Of a stretch of 64,000 nt of DNA, positions 1 to 7,291 are shown piece by piece. The stretch is from Bog-473 sp963736525 (GTDB lineage: Bacteria > Actinomycetota > Acidimicrobiia > Acidimicrobiales > RAAP-2). The notes beneath the pieces were generated by a model that was not told where the DNA came from, searched no databases, and saw only the letters and a program-made list of their open reading frames with translations. The translations under genes and the position numbers were made by a program. Numbering within the stretch: the stretch's first letter is position 1; each line of letters begins with the position of its first letter. Location of the stretch: positions 62,001-126,000 of the forward strand of contig CAVTPF010000002.1 of assembly GCA_963736525.1 (NCBI GenBank), given 5' to 3'.

Positions 1-747
1 GCCGAGGGGCGCACGGCCGAGGTCTTCGCCTACGGCGAGGGCCTGGTGCTCAAGCTGGACCGGCCCGACTGGAACGGTCTTTCGCTCTTCGAGAGCGACG
101 TGCTGGAGACGCTCGCCGACGCGGGGCTGCCGGTTGCCCGCCCGCACGGCACCGTGACGGTGGGGGGGCGCAGCGGCGTCATCCTGAGCCGGGTCGAGGG
201 CCCGACGCTGCTCGATGTCCTGACCGGGTCGGACCCGGTGGAGGCCGAGGAGCTCGCCCGGCGCTTCGCCGCGTTGCAGCTGGAGATCAACGGGGTCATG
301 GTCGGCGGCCTGCCGGATCTGGTGTCCCGTCTGCGCGGCGAGATCGAGGCGAGCGTGGACGGCGCGCTCCGCACGGAGCTCCTGGCCCTGCTGGACGACC
401 TCGACGACGGCGGGCACGGCGTGTGCCACTACGACTTCCACCCTCTGAACGTGTTGGTCGGCGCCGACGGCTGGTTCGTGGTCGACTGGCTCACCGTGGC
501 GGCCGGGCCGCCCGCGGCGGACCTGGCCCGCACGCTCGTCCTCTGGGGTCGGTGGACGACCGAGCCCGTGGTCAGCTTCCTGCGCGCCATCCGCCGGATC
601 GGCCGTCGCGATCGTGGGCTCACCGACGACGCTCTCGACGCCTGGGTGCGCGTCAGCGCCGCGGCGCGCCTGGCCGAGGGTTTCGTGGGCGAGGACGCGG
701 CATGGCTGCTGCGGGTGGCGCGCGGCTCGGTCCGGCTCTTCGCCTGA
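1..747 (+). CDS. APH-family phosphotransferase, 5' end off window
   Basis: The reading frame is open from base 1 and ends with TGA at 745-747, so the N-terminus lies outside the window. The visible 248 codons carry the APH/choline kinase catalytic loop HYDFHPLN followed by VVDWLTV, which supplies the catalytic Asp and the metal-binding Asp. The family transfers phosphate from ATP to small hydroxylated substrates such as aminoglycosides, choline or homoserine; nothing here identifies the substrate. A GTG at 46 could be read as a start but would remove the nucleotide-binding lobe, which continues upstream (visible VFAYGEGLVLKLD). It converges on the flavoprotein gene at 783. Confidence 0.8.
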   Translation, partial: AEGRTAEVFAYGEGLVLKLDRPDWNGLSLFESDVLETLADAGLPVARPHGTVTVGGRSGVILSRVEGPTLLDVLTGSDPVEAEELARRFAALQLEINGVMVGGLPDLVSRLRGEIEASVDGALRTELLALLDDLDDGGHGVCHYDFHPLNVLVGADGWFVVDWLTVAAGPPAADLARTLVLWGRWTTEPVVSFLRAIRRIGRRDRGLTDDALDAWVRVSAAARLAEGFVGEDAAWLLRVARGSVRLFA

Positions 748-782
748 CGCGTGCCGCCCCCTGCGGGATCGAACCCGGTGCG

Positions 783-2306
783 TCAGGCGACGGGGCTCTC
801 CAGGCCCTCTCGCTCGGGCAGGAGCCGCGACACCAGCTCCATGGCCCGGTAGCCCAGCTCGGCCGGACCGGTGGTGTCGGGCCGCATGAGGTTGGCCATG
901 ATCCGCAGCAGCTGGTTCATGAGGAGCTCCGAGCGCATGCCGAGGCCGACGCAGACCCGCATCGCCTCGGGGTGCGAGATCAGGTGGACGAATGCCCGTG
1001 CCACCTTGTAATAGGGCCCGTACGCGGCCGTCAGCTCGCGGTCGTACTCGCCCAGGGCCGCGGGGCCCTCACCGGTCAGCGCATGGCCGAGCGCCGCCGC
1101 AGCCAGCCGCCCCGTTTCGTAGCCGTAGGCGATCCCTTCCCCGTTGAACGGGTTGATGGCGCCGCTGGCGTCGCCGGCGATCAGCACGTTGCCCCCCGCC
1201 CGCGGCCCCACCGACAACCCCATGGGCAGCTTCCCTCCGGTCGGCGGCCCGAGGCTCGTCTCGGGGCTCAATCCCCATGACGTGGGGGCATAGCCCACGA
1301 ACGTGTCCATGAGGGTGCTGGTGTTGAGGCCCTTCCAGCGCTGTTCGGTCGAGAGAAGACCGACACCCACGTTGACCCGGCCGTCGCCCATCGGGAAGAT
1401 CCAGCCGTACCCGGGCACCACGTTGCCGTCGGGGTCCCGGATGTCGAGATGCGACTCGATGAAGGGGTCGTCGTGGCGCGCCGAGGAGTAGTACCCGCGC
1501 AGCGCCATGCCGAGCGGCATGTCCCGCCGCCTCGAGGTGCCGAGCATGCGGCCCACGCGCGAATTCGATCCGTCGGCCACCACCACGTAACGGGCCTTGA
1601 TGTCCCGGTTGCGCCCCGAGGCCTTCTCCATGACGCTGACGCCGGCGAGCACGGGGAGCGGGCCGGCCGGCGCCCCGCTCTCGTCGAGGACGGGGGCCAC
1701 CACCTCTGTGCCCTGCAGGAGGGTCGCGCCGGCCTCGGCGGCACGGGCCGCCACCAGCCCGTCGAGGTCGTGGCGGGTGATGGTGTACCCGTAGGAAGGG
1801 AAGTTTGGGTGCTCGGGCCAGCTCATCTCTATGGAATGGCCGAAGCCGAAGGCGCGCAGGCCGCTGTAGCGGTGCGAGCCGGCCAGCGCCTCTTCGAGGC
1901 CCATGTCGGCGAGTTGGCGGACGGCCCTCGGCGTGAGCCCGTCGCCGCAGGTCTTCTCCCGCGGGAACTCCTTCTTCTCGACGACCACCACGTCCCAGCC
2001 GGCCTGGGCCAACCAGAAGCCGCACGAGGCACCGGCCGGGCCGCCGCCCACGACCACGACGTCATGGACGCGCTCCGCCGGAACCCTGCGGGCCCCGGTC
2101 GCGGCCGCGGTGGGGGCCGCCGCCGGCGCGGGGGCCTGCTTCGCCGGAGCCTTCTTGGCGGCGGCCTTCTTGGCCGGAGCCTTCTTGGCCGGAGCCTTCT
2201 TGGCCGGCACGTTCTTGGCCGGCGCCTGCTTCTTCGCGGGGGCCCTCGAGGTTCTGGCCGCCTTCTTCGGGGTACCGGACGGAGGGGTCGTGTCGGGAGC
2301 CGTCAC
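783..2306 (-). CDS. geranylgeranyl reductase family FAD protein with Lys/Ala/Pro-rich tail
   Basis: A 507-residue flavoprotein of the geranylgeranyl reductase/MenJ group, which saturates isoprenoid double bonds in lipids such as menaquinone. Residues 83-92 form the Rossmann FAD motif VVVVGGGPAG; GDASGAINPFNGEGI near the C-terminus is the second FAD-contacting motif typical of the family. Residues 14-57 form an unusual basic tail of PAKKA-type repeats before the FAD domain. The GTG at 2306 is chosen because TACGAT (2313-2318, minus strand) lies 6 nt before it, as for a leaderless mRNA; longer frames upstream run into the antisense of nuoA and nuoB. Its position beside nuoA fits a menaquinone-modifying role, which is inference. 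Confidence 0.85.
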   Translation of the reverse strand: MTAPDTTPPSGTPKKAARTSRAPAKKQAPAKNVPAKKAPAKKAPAKKAAAKKAPAKQAPAPAAAPTAAATGARRVPAERVHDVVVVGGGPAGASCGFWLAQAGWDVVVVEKKEFPREKTCGDGLTPRAVRQLADMGLEEALAGSHRYSGLRAFGFGHSIEMSWPEHPNFPSYGYTITRHDLDGLVAARAAEAGATLLQGTEVVAPVLDESGAPAGPLPVLAGVSVMEKASGRNRDIKARYVVVADGSNSRVGRMLGTSRRRDMPLGMALRGYYSSARHDDPFIESHLDIRDPDGNVVPGYGWIFPMGDGRVNVGVGLLSTEQRWKGLNTSTLMDTFVGYAPTSWGLSPETSLGPPTGGKLPMGLSVGPRAGGNVLIAGDASGAINPFNGEGIAYGYETGRLAAAALGHALTGEGPAALGEYDRELTAAYGPYYKVARAFVHLISHPEAMRVCVGLGMRSELLMNQLLRIMANLMRPDTTGPAELGYRAMELVSRLLPEREGLESPVA

Positions 2307-2312
2307 GGAGGC

Positions 2313-2318
2313 ATCGTA
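2313..2318 (-). promoter_or_regulatory. -10 element of flavoprotein gene (leaderless)
   Basis: On the minus strand TACGAT is followed by six bases (GCCTCC) and then the GTG start, so transcription should begin at or next to the start codon. No convincing -35 hexamer is visible. Confidence 0.5.
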
Positions 2319-2393
2319 GGTCCGCCGCCGGGGCCTCTGACCAGCGCCGCGGATGTGCCTGGCGAAGGGGTCACATGGTAGAAACGGAACACA

Positions 2394-2846
2394 GTGGACC
2401 AGTACCTCCCGATCCTCATCCTGGGGCTGCTCGGCCTCGCGTTCACCGTCTTCTCGCTGGTCTCTTCGGCGATGCTCGCGCCGAGGAAGAAGCCCACCGC
2501 GGCCAAGCTCGCCCCCTACGAGTGCGGCATCGTGCCCAACGTGGAGCCGCCCCAGCGCTTCCCGGTGCGCTTCTACCTGGTGTCCATGATCTTCATCATC
2601 TTCGACATCGAGATCGTCTTCCTCTATCCCTGGGCCGTGGTCTTCCACCAGATCGCCACGTTCGGCCTCATTGAGGTCATCGTGTTCGCTGCCGTGGTCT
2701 TCGTGTCGTTCCTGTACCTGATCTCCAACGGCGCCCTGACCTGGGGGCCGCCCAAGACCTTGCAATCGGGCATGCCGAGCCGCACCTCCGAGTCGACCAT
2801 CACGCGCATCAGCGCAGCTCGCCCGACCCCGGGTGAGGCGGCCTGA
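2394..2846 (+). CDS. nuoA: NADH-quinone oxidoreductase subunit A
   Basis: First gene of the complex I operon, 150 residues. NuoA is a small membrane subunit with three helices at the junction of the peripheral and membrane arms. The protein has an N-terminal helix (about 5-27), the conserved loop YECGIVPN and then FDIEIVFLYPWAVVF, the two best-known NuoA motifs. The GTG start follows GGAAC with little Shine-Dalgarno character, and TAGAAA at 2379-2384 lies 9 nt upstream as a possible -10. A roughly 30-residue polar tail follows the last helix. The stop lies 3 nt before nuoB. Confidence 0.96.
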   Translation: MDQYLPILILGLLGLAFTVFSLVSSAMLAPRKKPTAAKLAPYECGIVPNVEPPQRFPVRFYLVSMIFIIFDIEIVFLYPWAVVFHQIATFGLIEVIVFAAVVFVSFLYLISNGALTWGPPKTLQSGMPSRTSESTITRISAARPTPGEAA

Positions 2847-2849
2847 CGC

Positions 2850-3410
2850 ATGGGGTTCGAGGACCTCCAGCACAATTTCCTGACCGGCCGGATCGAGGAC
2901 CTGGTGAAGTGGGCCCGGCGCAACAGCGTGTGGCCCGCCACCTTCGGCCTCGCCTGTTGCGCCATTGAGATGATGTCGGTCGGCGCCGCCGACTACGACA
3001 TCAGCCGGCTCGGCATGGAGGTCTTCCGCGCCTCGCCCCGGCAGGCCGACCTCATGGTGGTCGCCGGGCGCGTCTCGCAGAAGATGGCGCCGGTCCTCCG
3101 GCAGGTCTACGACCAGATGATGGAGCCCAAGTGGGTGATCTCCATGGGCGTCTGCGCCTCGACGGGCGGCATGTTCAACAACTACGCCATCGTGCAGGGC
3201 GTCGACCAGATCGTGCCGGTGGACGTCTACGCGCCCGGTTGCCCGCCGTCACCCGAGACGCTGCTGCACGCGATCCTCACGCTGCACGAGAAGATTCGCA
3301 CCGGCGAGATCACCCGCCGCCCGGGCACCTCGGTTCCCGCCGGCGAGCAGGCGACCGGCGGCTGGACGCCCACCGTGCCCGACGCGGTGCGGGTGGCCAC
3401 GCCGCGGTGA
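2850..3410 (+). CDS. nuoB: NADH-quinone oxidoreductase subunit B
   Basis: A 186-residue peripheral-arm subunit that carries the terminal N2 [4Fe-4S] cluster donating electrons to quinone. Ligand cysteines are visible as the tandem pair C36-C37, C102 (GVCASTGG) and C131 (APGCPP), with the spacing expected for the family. It starts with ATG 3 nt after nuoA. The last roughly 30 residues are a Thr/Pro-rich extension. Its TGA overlaps the GTG of nuoC in a GTGA arrangement, so translation is probably coupled. Confidence 0.97.
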   Translation: MGFEDLQHNFLTGRIEDLVKWARRNSVWPATFGLACCAIEMMSVGAADYDISRLGMEVFRASPRQADLMVVAGRVSQKMAPVLRQVYDQMMEPKWVISMGVCASTGGMFNNYAIVQGVDQIVPVDVYAPGCPPSPETLLHAILTLHEKIRTGEITRRPGTSVPAGEQATGGWTPTVPDAVRVATPR

Positions 3411-3937
3411 GCGAGACAGCTCCGAGCGCCGCTCCGAGCGCCGCTCCGGCGACGCTCACGGGCGTGCTGCCCGAGGTGCCGCGGCTGCCGGATCGACTGG
3501 TGGACCAGCTCGCCTTTCCGCAGCGCGACACCTACAAGCGGATGGTGGCCGCCTTCCGCGACGCCGGCTTCGAGACCTGCGCGGACCTGTGCGCCGTGGA
3601 CTACCTGACCCACCCGGGACGCTCGCTGCCCGAGGGCGTGGTGCCGGAGCGCTTCGAGGTGGTCGTCAACCTGCTGTCGCTCTCCATGCGCCAGCGCGTG
3701 CGCATCCGTGTGCAGGTGCCCGAGACCGATCCGTCGGTCGACTCCCTCGTCGACCTGTACCCGGGGACCGACGCCATGGAGCGCGAGGCCTACGACATGG
3801 TGGGGATCGTCTTCAACGGCCACCCCGACATGACCCGCATCCTCATGCCCGAGGACTGGGAGGGGCATCCGCTGCGGAAGGACTACGGCGTGGGGCGGGT
3901 GCCGGTCCAGTTCAAGGAAGCGCCCGGGCCGCGATGA
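3407..3937 (+). CDS. nuoC: NADH-quinone oxidoreductase subunit C
   Basis: A 176-residue subunit of the 30-kDa family that packs against NuoD in the peripheral arm. The diagnostic stretch REAYDMVGIVFNGHPDM followed by LMPEDWEGHPLRKDY lies at the C-terminal end. The GTG start at 3407 overlaps the nuoB stop (GTGA); the frame is open further upstream, but that part is antisense-like sequence inside nuoB. The N-terminus has a short Ala/Pro repeat (SAAPSAAPA). Its stop overlaps the ATG of nuoD. Confidence 0.95.
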   Translation: MSETAPSAAPSAAPATLTGVLPEVPRLPDRLVDQLAFPQRDTYKRMVAAFRDAGFETCADLCAVDYLTHPGRSLPEGVVPERFEVVVNLLSLSMRQRVRIRVQVPETDPSVDSLVDLYPGTDAMEREAYDMVGIVFNGHPDMTRILMPEDWEGHPLRKDYGVGRVPVQFKEAPGPR

Positions 3938-5355
3938 CCGAGCACGAGCAGGAGCACGAGCAGGAGGCCGCACCCGCCGAGCCCGAGGAGCTGGGCCTCG
4001 AAACCACCGAAGCCGAGCACTTGCGGTCCGAGCAGCGGGCCTTCGTGGCCGAGACGTCGGAGGGCGCGCAGGAGCTGGCGCCCCGCGGTACGACGACCGC
4101 CGGCGAGCTCCGCAGCGAGGTCGGTGCGGTGTTGCGCCTCCCCGAGGGCGGTTACGTGGACCCGGGCGACATCGACATCGAGCGCCGCGACGACCAGACG
4201 ATGATCATCAACATGGGGCCCCAGCACCCCTCGACGCACGGCGTGCTCCGGCTGATGCTCGAGCTGGACGGGGAAACGGTGCTGCGCACCAAGCCGATCA
4301 TCGGCTACCTGCACACCGGCATGGAGAAGACGGGGGAGGAGCTCACCTACACCCAGGGCTCCACGAACGTCACCCGGATGGACTACCTCTCGCCCCTGCA
4401 CAACGAGCTCGTGTTCTCGTTGGCCACCGAGGCCCTACTGGGTGTGGAGCTGCCGCCGCGCGCCATCTGGATTCGCATGCTGATGGCCGAGCTCAACCGG
4501 GTGTCGTCCCACCTGATGTGGATGGCCACCAACGGCATGGACCTCGGGTCCACGTCGATGATGATCTACGGCTTCCGTGAGCGCGAGATGGTCCTGAGCT
4601 TCTTCGAGAAGACGACCGGACTGCGGATGAACAACAACTACATCCGCCCCGGCGGCGTGGCCGCCGACCTGCCCGACGGCTGGGAGGACGACATCGAGAT
4701 CCTCTGCGAGACCATCCTCGCCCGCAGCTACGAGTACGACGAGCTGCTGACGGGGCAGCCCATCTTCCGGGAGCGCACCGAGGCGGTCGGCAACCTGTCG
4801 GCCGAGGAGGCGCTGGCCCTCTCGGTGACCGGTCCCATCTTGCGCTCGACCGGCGTGCCGTGGGACCTGCGCCGCACCATGCCGTACCTGGCGTACGACA
4901 AGCTCGACTTCGACGTCATCGTCGGGTCCTACGGCGACAACTTCGACCGCTATTCGGTGCGGCTCAACGAAATCCGCGAGTCGATCAAGATGATCCGCCA
5001 GATCGCCGACATGATGCCGCCCGGGGACTACCGGGTGCAGGACCGCAAGGTCACGCCACCGCCGCGTGCCCGCATCGACGAGAGCATGGAGGCGCTCATC
5101 CACCACTTCAAGATCTTCACCGAGGGCTTCCGGGTGCCCGAGGGCGAAGTCTACGTGGCTATCGAGTCGCCGCGGGGCGAGCTGGGCTGCTACCTGGTCT
5201 CGGACGGCACGTCGAAGCCCTACCGGATGCACATCCGCGGGCCGAGCTTTGTCAACCTCCAGGCCCTGCCGCTCCTCTTGCGCGGGGGCCTCATGGCCGA
5301 CGCCGTGGCCGTGATCTCCTCGGTCGACCCGGTCATGGGCGAGGTCGACCGGTGA
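3934..5355 (+). CDS. nuoD: NADH-quinone oxidoreductase subunit D
   Basis: A 473-residue 49-kDa subunit that, with NuoB, forms the quinone-binding pocket. The core begins near residue 88 with MIINMGPQHPSTHGVLRL and ends with the family-typical ALPLLLRGG and SVDPVMGEVDR. The ATG at 3934 overlaps the nuoC stop (ATGA). The first 75 or so residues are an acidic extension rich in Glu (repeats of EHEQE) that most NuoD proteins lack. A conserved His beyond HPSTHG and the ELxR-type motifs (MAELNRVSSHLMW) indicate an intact quinone site. Confidence 0.97.
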   Translation: MTEHEQEHEQEAAPAEPEELGLETTEAEHLRSEQRAFVAETSEGAQELAPRGTTTAGELRSEVGAVLRLPEGGYVDPGDIDIERRDDQTMIINMGPQHPSTHGVLRLMLELDGETVLRTKPIIGYLHTGMEKTGEELTYTQGSTNVTRMDYLSPLHNELVFSLATEALLGVELPPRAIWIRMLMAELNRVSSHLMWMATNGMDLGSTSMMIYGFREREMVLSFFEKTTGLRMNNNYIRPGGVAADLPDGWEDDIEILCETILARSYEYDELLTGQPIFRERTEAVGNLSAEEALALSVTGPILRSTGVPWDLRRTMPYLAYDKLDFDVIVGSYGDNFDRYSVRLNEIRESIKMIRQIADMMPPGDYRVQDRKVTPPPRARIDESMEALIHHFKIFTEGFRVPEGEVYVAIESPRGELGCYLVSDGTSKPYRMHIRGPSFVNLQALPLLLRGGLMADAVAVISSVDPVMGEVDR

Positions 5356-5987
5356 GCCACTTCGACGCGGACGTCCGCGAGCGGGCGCAGGAGCTGGTGG
5401 CGCTCTACCCCCACCCGCGCTCCGCGCTGATCCCGCTGTGCCACCTCGCCCAGGAGCAGGACGGCTGGCTGCGTCCCGAGGCCATGGAGGAGATCGCCGA
5501 GCTGTGCGGCGTGACCACCGCCGAGGTGCAGGGCACCGCGAGCTTCTACGACATGTTGCACACCGAGCCGGTCGGGACCTACGTGGTGTCGCTGTGCACC
5601 AACATCGCCTGCATGCTCGGGGGCGCGCTCGAGCTGTTGGAGCACGCCGAGTCCGCGTTGGGGGTCCGCGCCGGGGGCACCACGCCCGACGGCGTGTTCA
5701 CCCTCCACGAGGCCGAGTGCCTGGCCGACTGCGACCGCACGCCGTGCGTGCAGGTCAACCACCGCTACATGGGCGCACAGACGCCCGAGAGCTTCGACGC
5801 CCTCCTCGCCGACCTGCGCGCCGGCGCGCTGTCCGAGGCCGTGCCCCCCCACGGCACCTTGGTGCGGGTGCGCCGCAGCGTCGGGCTGATGGCGGACCGG
5901 GCTGCCGTGGCCACCGAGCGGGCGCAGACGGCCGAGGCCCAGGCCGCCCGTGCCGCGGCGGCCTCGGGCGGGGAGAAGCAGGCCTGA
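5352..5987 (+). CDS. nuoE: NADH-quinone oxidoreductase subunit E
   Basis: A 211-residue 24-kDa subunit with a thioredoxin-like [2Fe-2S] domain (cluster N1a) in the NADH-oxidising module. Ligand cysteines are visible in CTNIAC and in ECLADCD. The GTG at 5352 overlaps the nuoD stop. The N-terminal helical part (LVALYPHPRSALIPLCHLAQ) matches the family. The C-terminal 40 residues are Ala/Arg-rich, look like an added tail, and end at the overlap with the ATG of nuoF. Confidence 0.96.
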   Translation: MSHFDADVRERAQELVALYPHPRSALIPLCHLAQEQDGWLRPEAMEEIAELCGVTTAEVQGTASFYDMLHTEPVGTYVVSLCTNIACMLGGALELLEHAESALGVRAGGTTPDGVFTLHEAECLADCDRTPCVQVNHRYMGAQTPESFDALLADLRAGALSEAVPPHGTLVRVRRSVGLMADRAAVATERAQTAEAQAARAAAASGGEKQA

Positions 5988-7291
5988 TGGCTATCACCGA
6001 CGCCCCCAGGATCATCACCGCGCGCCTCGGGTACGAGGACTCCTACACGCTGGAGCGCTCGCTGGCCACCGGCGGCTACACCGGCCTGCGCAAGGCGCTG
6101 TCCATGACGCCGGAGGCCGTGGCGGCCGAGGTCGACGCCGCCAGCCTGCTGGGCCGCGGCGGTGCGGGGTTCCCGGCGGGCCGCAAGTGGTCCATGCTGC
6201 GCAAGAACCCGGTCACCTACCTGGTGGTGAACGGGGACGAGTCCGAGCCCGCCACCTTCAAGGACCACATGCTGATTGAGGGCGACCCGCACCAGATCCT
6301 GGAGGGTGTGCTGATCTCGGCCTACGCGCTCCAGGTGAGCCAGGCCTTCATCTACCTGCGCGGCGAGTTCGCCGTCGGCCTGGAGCGCCTGCAGGCCGCG
6401 GTGAACGAGGCCTACGCGTACGGTGCCGTGGGCGCAGACATCTTCGGCTCGGGTTTCTCCGTCGACGTGGTCGTCCACCCGGGGGCGGGCGCCTACATCT
6501 GCGGCGAGGAGACGGCCCTCCTCGAGTCGCTCGAGGGCAAGCGCGGCTTCCCCCGCATCAAGCCGCCCTACTTCCCCGCCGCCATCGGTCTCTACGGCGA
6601 GCCGACCGTCGTCAACAACGTCGAGACCATGGCCAACATCCCCTGGATCGTCAACAACGGCGGCGCCGCCTTCGCGGCGCTGGGTGCCGGGCGCTCGACC
6701 GGGACGCGGCTCTTCGCGCTGGCCGGCCACGTGCGCAAGCCGGGCAACTACGAGCTCGAGATGGTGAAGACGACCTTCCGGGACCTCATCTACGCGCCGG
6801 TGCTCGGCGGCGGCATCCGGGGCTCCAACACCCTGAAGGCGTTCATCCCCGGTGGCGTCTCCGCCCCGTGGTTCGGGCCGGACCAGGTCGATCTGCCACT
6901 GGGCCAGGACGAGGTGGGCGACGCCGGCTCCATGCTCGGCTCGGGCTCCGTCGTCGTCATGGACTCGGCCACCTGCATGGTCCGGGCCGCCTGGCGCATC
7001 ACCAAGTTCTTCTCCCGCGAGTCGTGCGGACAGTGCACGCCCTGCCGCGAGGGCTCGGGCTGGCTGGAGCGGATCATGTACCGAATTGAGAACGGGGCCG
7101 GGCGCGAGGAAGATCTGGACCTCCTCATGGACCTGTGCGACAACATCTCCCCGGGCGTGGCGTGGCCCCCCCAGCAGACCACCATCTGCGTGCTCGGCCC
7201 CTCCATCCCGTCGTCCATCGCCTCGGGCATCCGCATGTTCCGCGACGAATTCCTGGTGCACGTGAAGGAAGGGGGGTGCCCCTTTGACTGA
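5987..7291 (+). CDS. nuoF: NADH-quinone oxidoreductase subunit F
   Basis: A 434-residue NADH- and FMN-binding subunit. GRGGAGFPAGRKW is the NADH/FMN glycine-rich site, YICGEETALLESLEGKRG is the second family signature, and ESCGQCTPCREG with a later Cys binds the N3 [4Fe-4S] cluster. The ATG overlaps the last base of the nuoE stop. Its own stop overlaps the first codons of nuoG. Confidence 0.97.
   Translation: MAITDAPRIITARLGYEDSYTLERSLATGGYTGLRKALSMTPEAVAAEVDAASLLGRGGAGFPAGRKWSMLRKNPVTYLVVNGDESEPATFKDHMLIEGDPHQILEGVLISAYALQVSQAFIYLRGEFAVGLERLQAAVNEAYAYGAVGADIFGSGFSVDVVVHPGAGAYICGEETALLESLEGKRGFPRIKPPYFPAAIGLYGEPTVVNNVETMANIPWIVNNGGAAFAALGAGRSTGTRLFALAGHVRKPGNYELEMVKTTFRDLIYAPVLGGGIRGSNTLKAFIPGGVSAPWFGPDQVDLPLGQDEVGDAGSMLGSGSVVVMDSATCMVRAAWRITKFFSRESCGQCTPCREGSGWLERIMYRIENGAGREEDLDLLMDLCDNISPGVAWPPQQTTICVLGPSIPSSIASGIRMFRDEFLVHVKEGGCPFD

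Noticed and set aside
2100..2260. Independent histone-like gene
   Set aside because: The Lys/Ala/Pro codons are in frame with the flavoprotein and have no separate start and stop.
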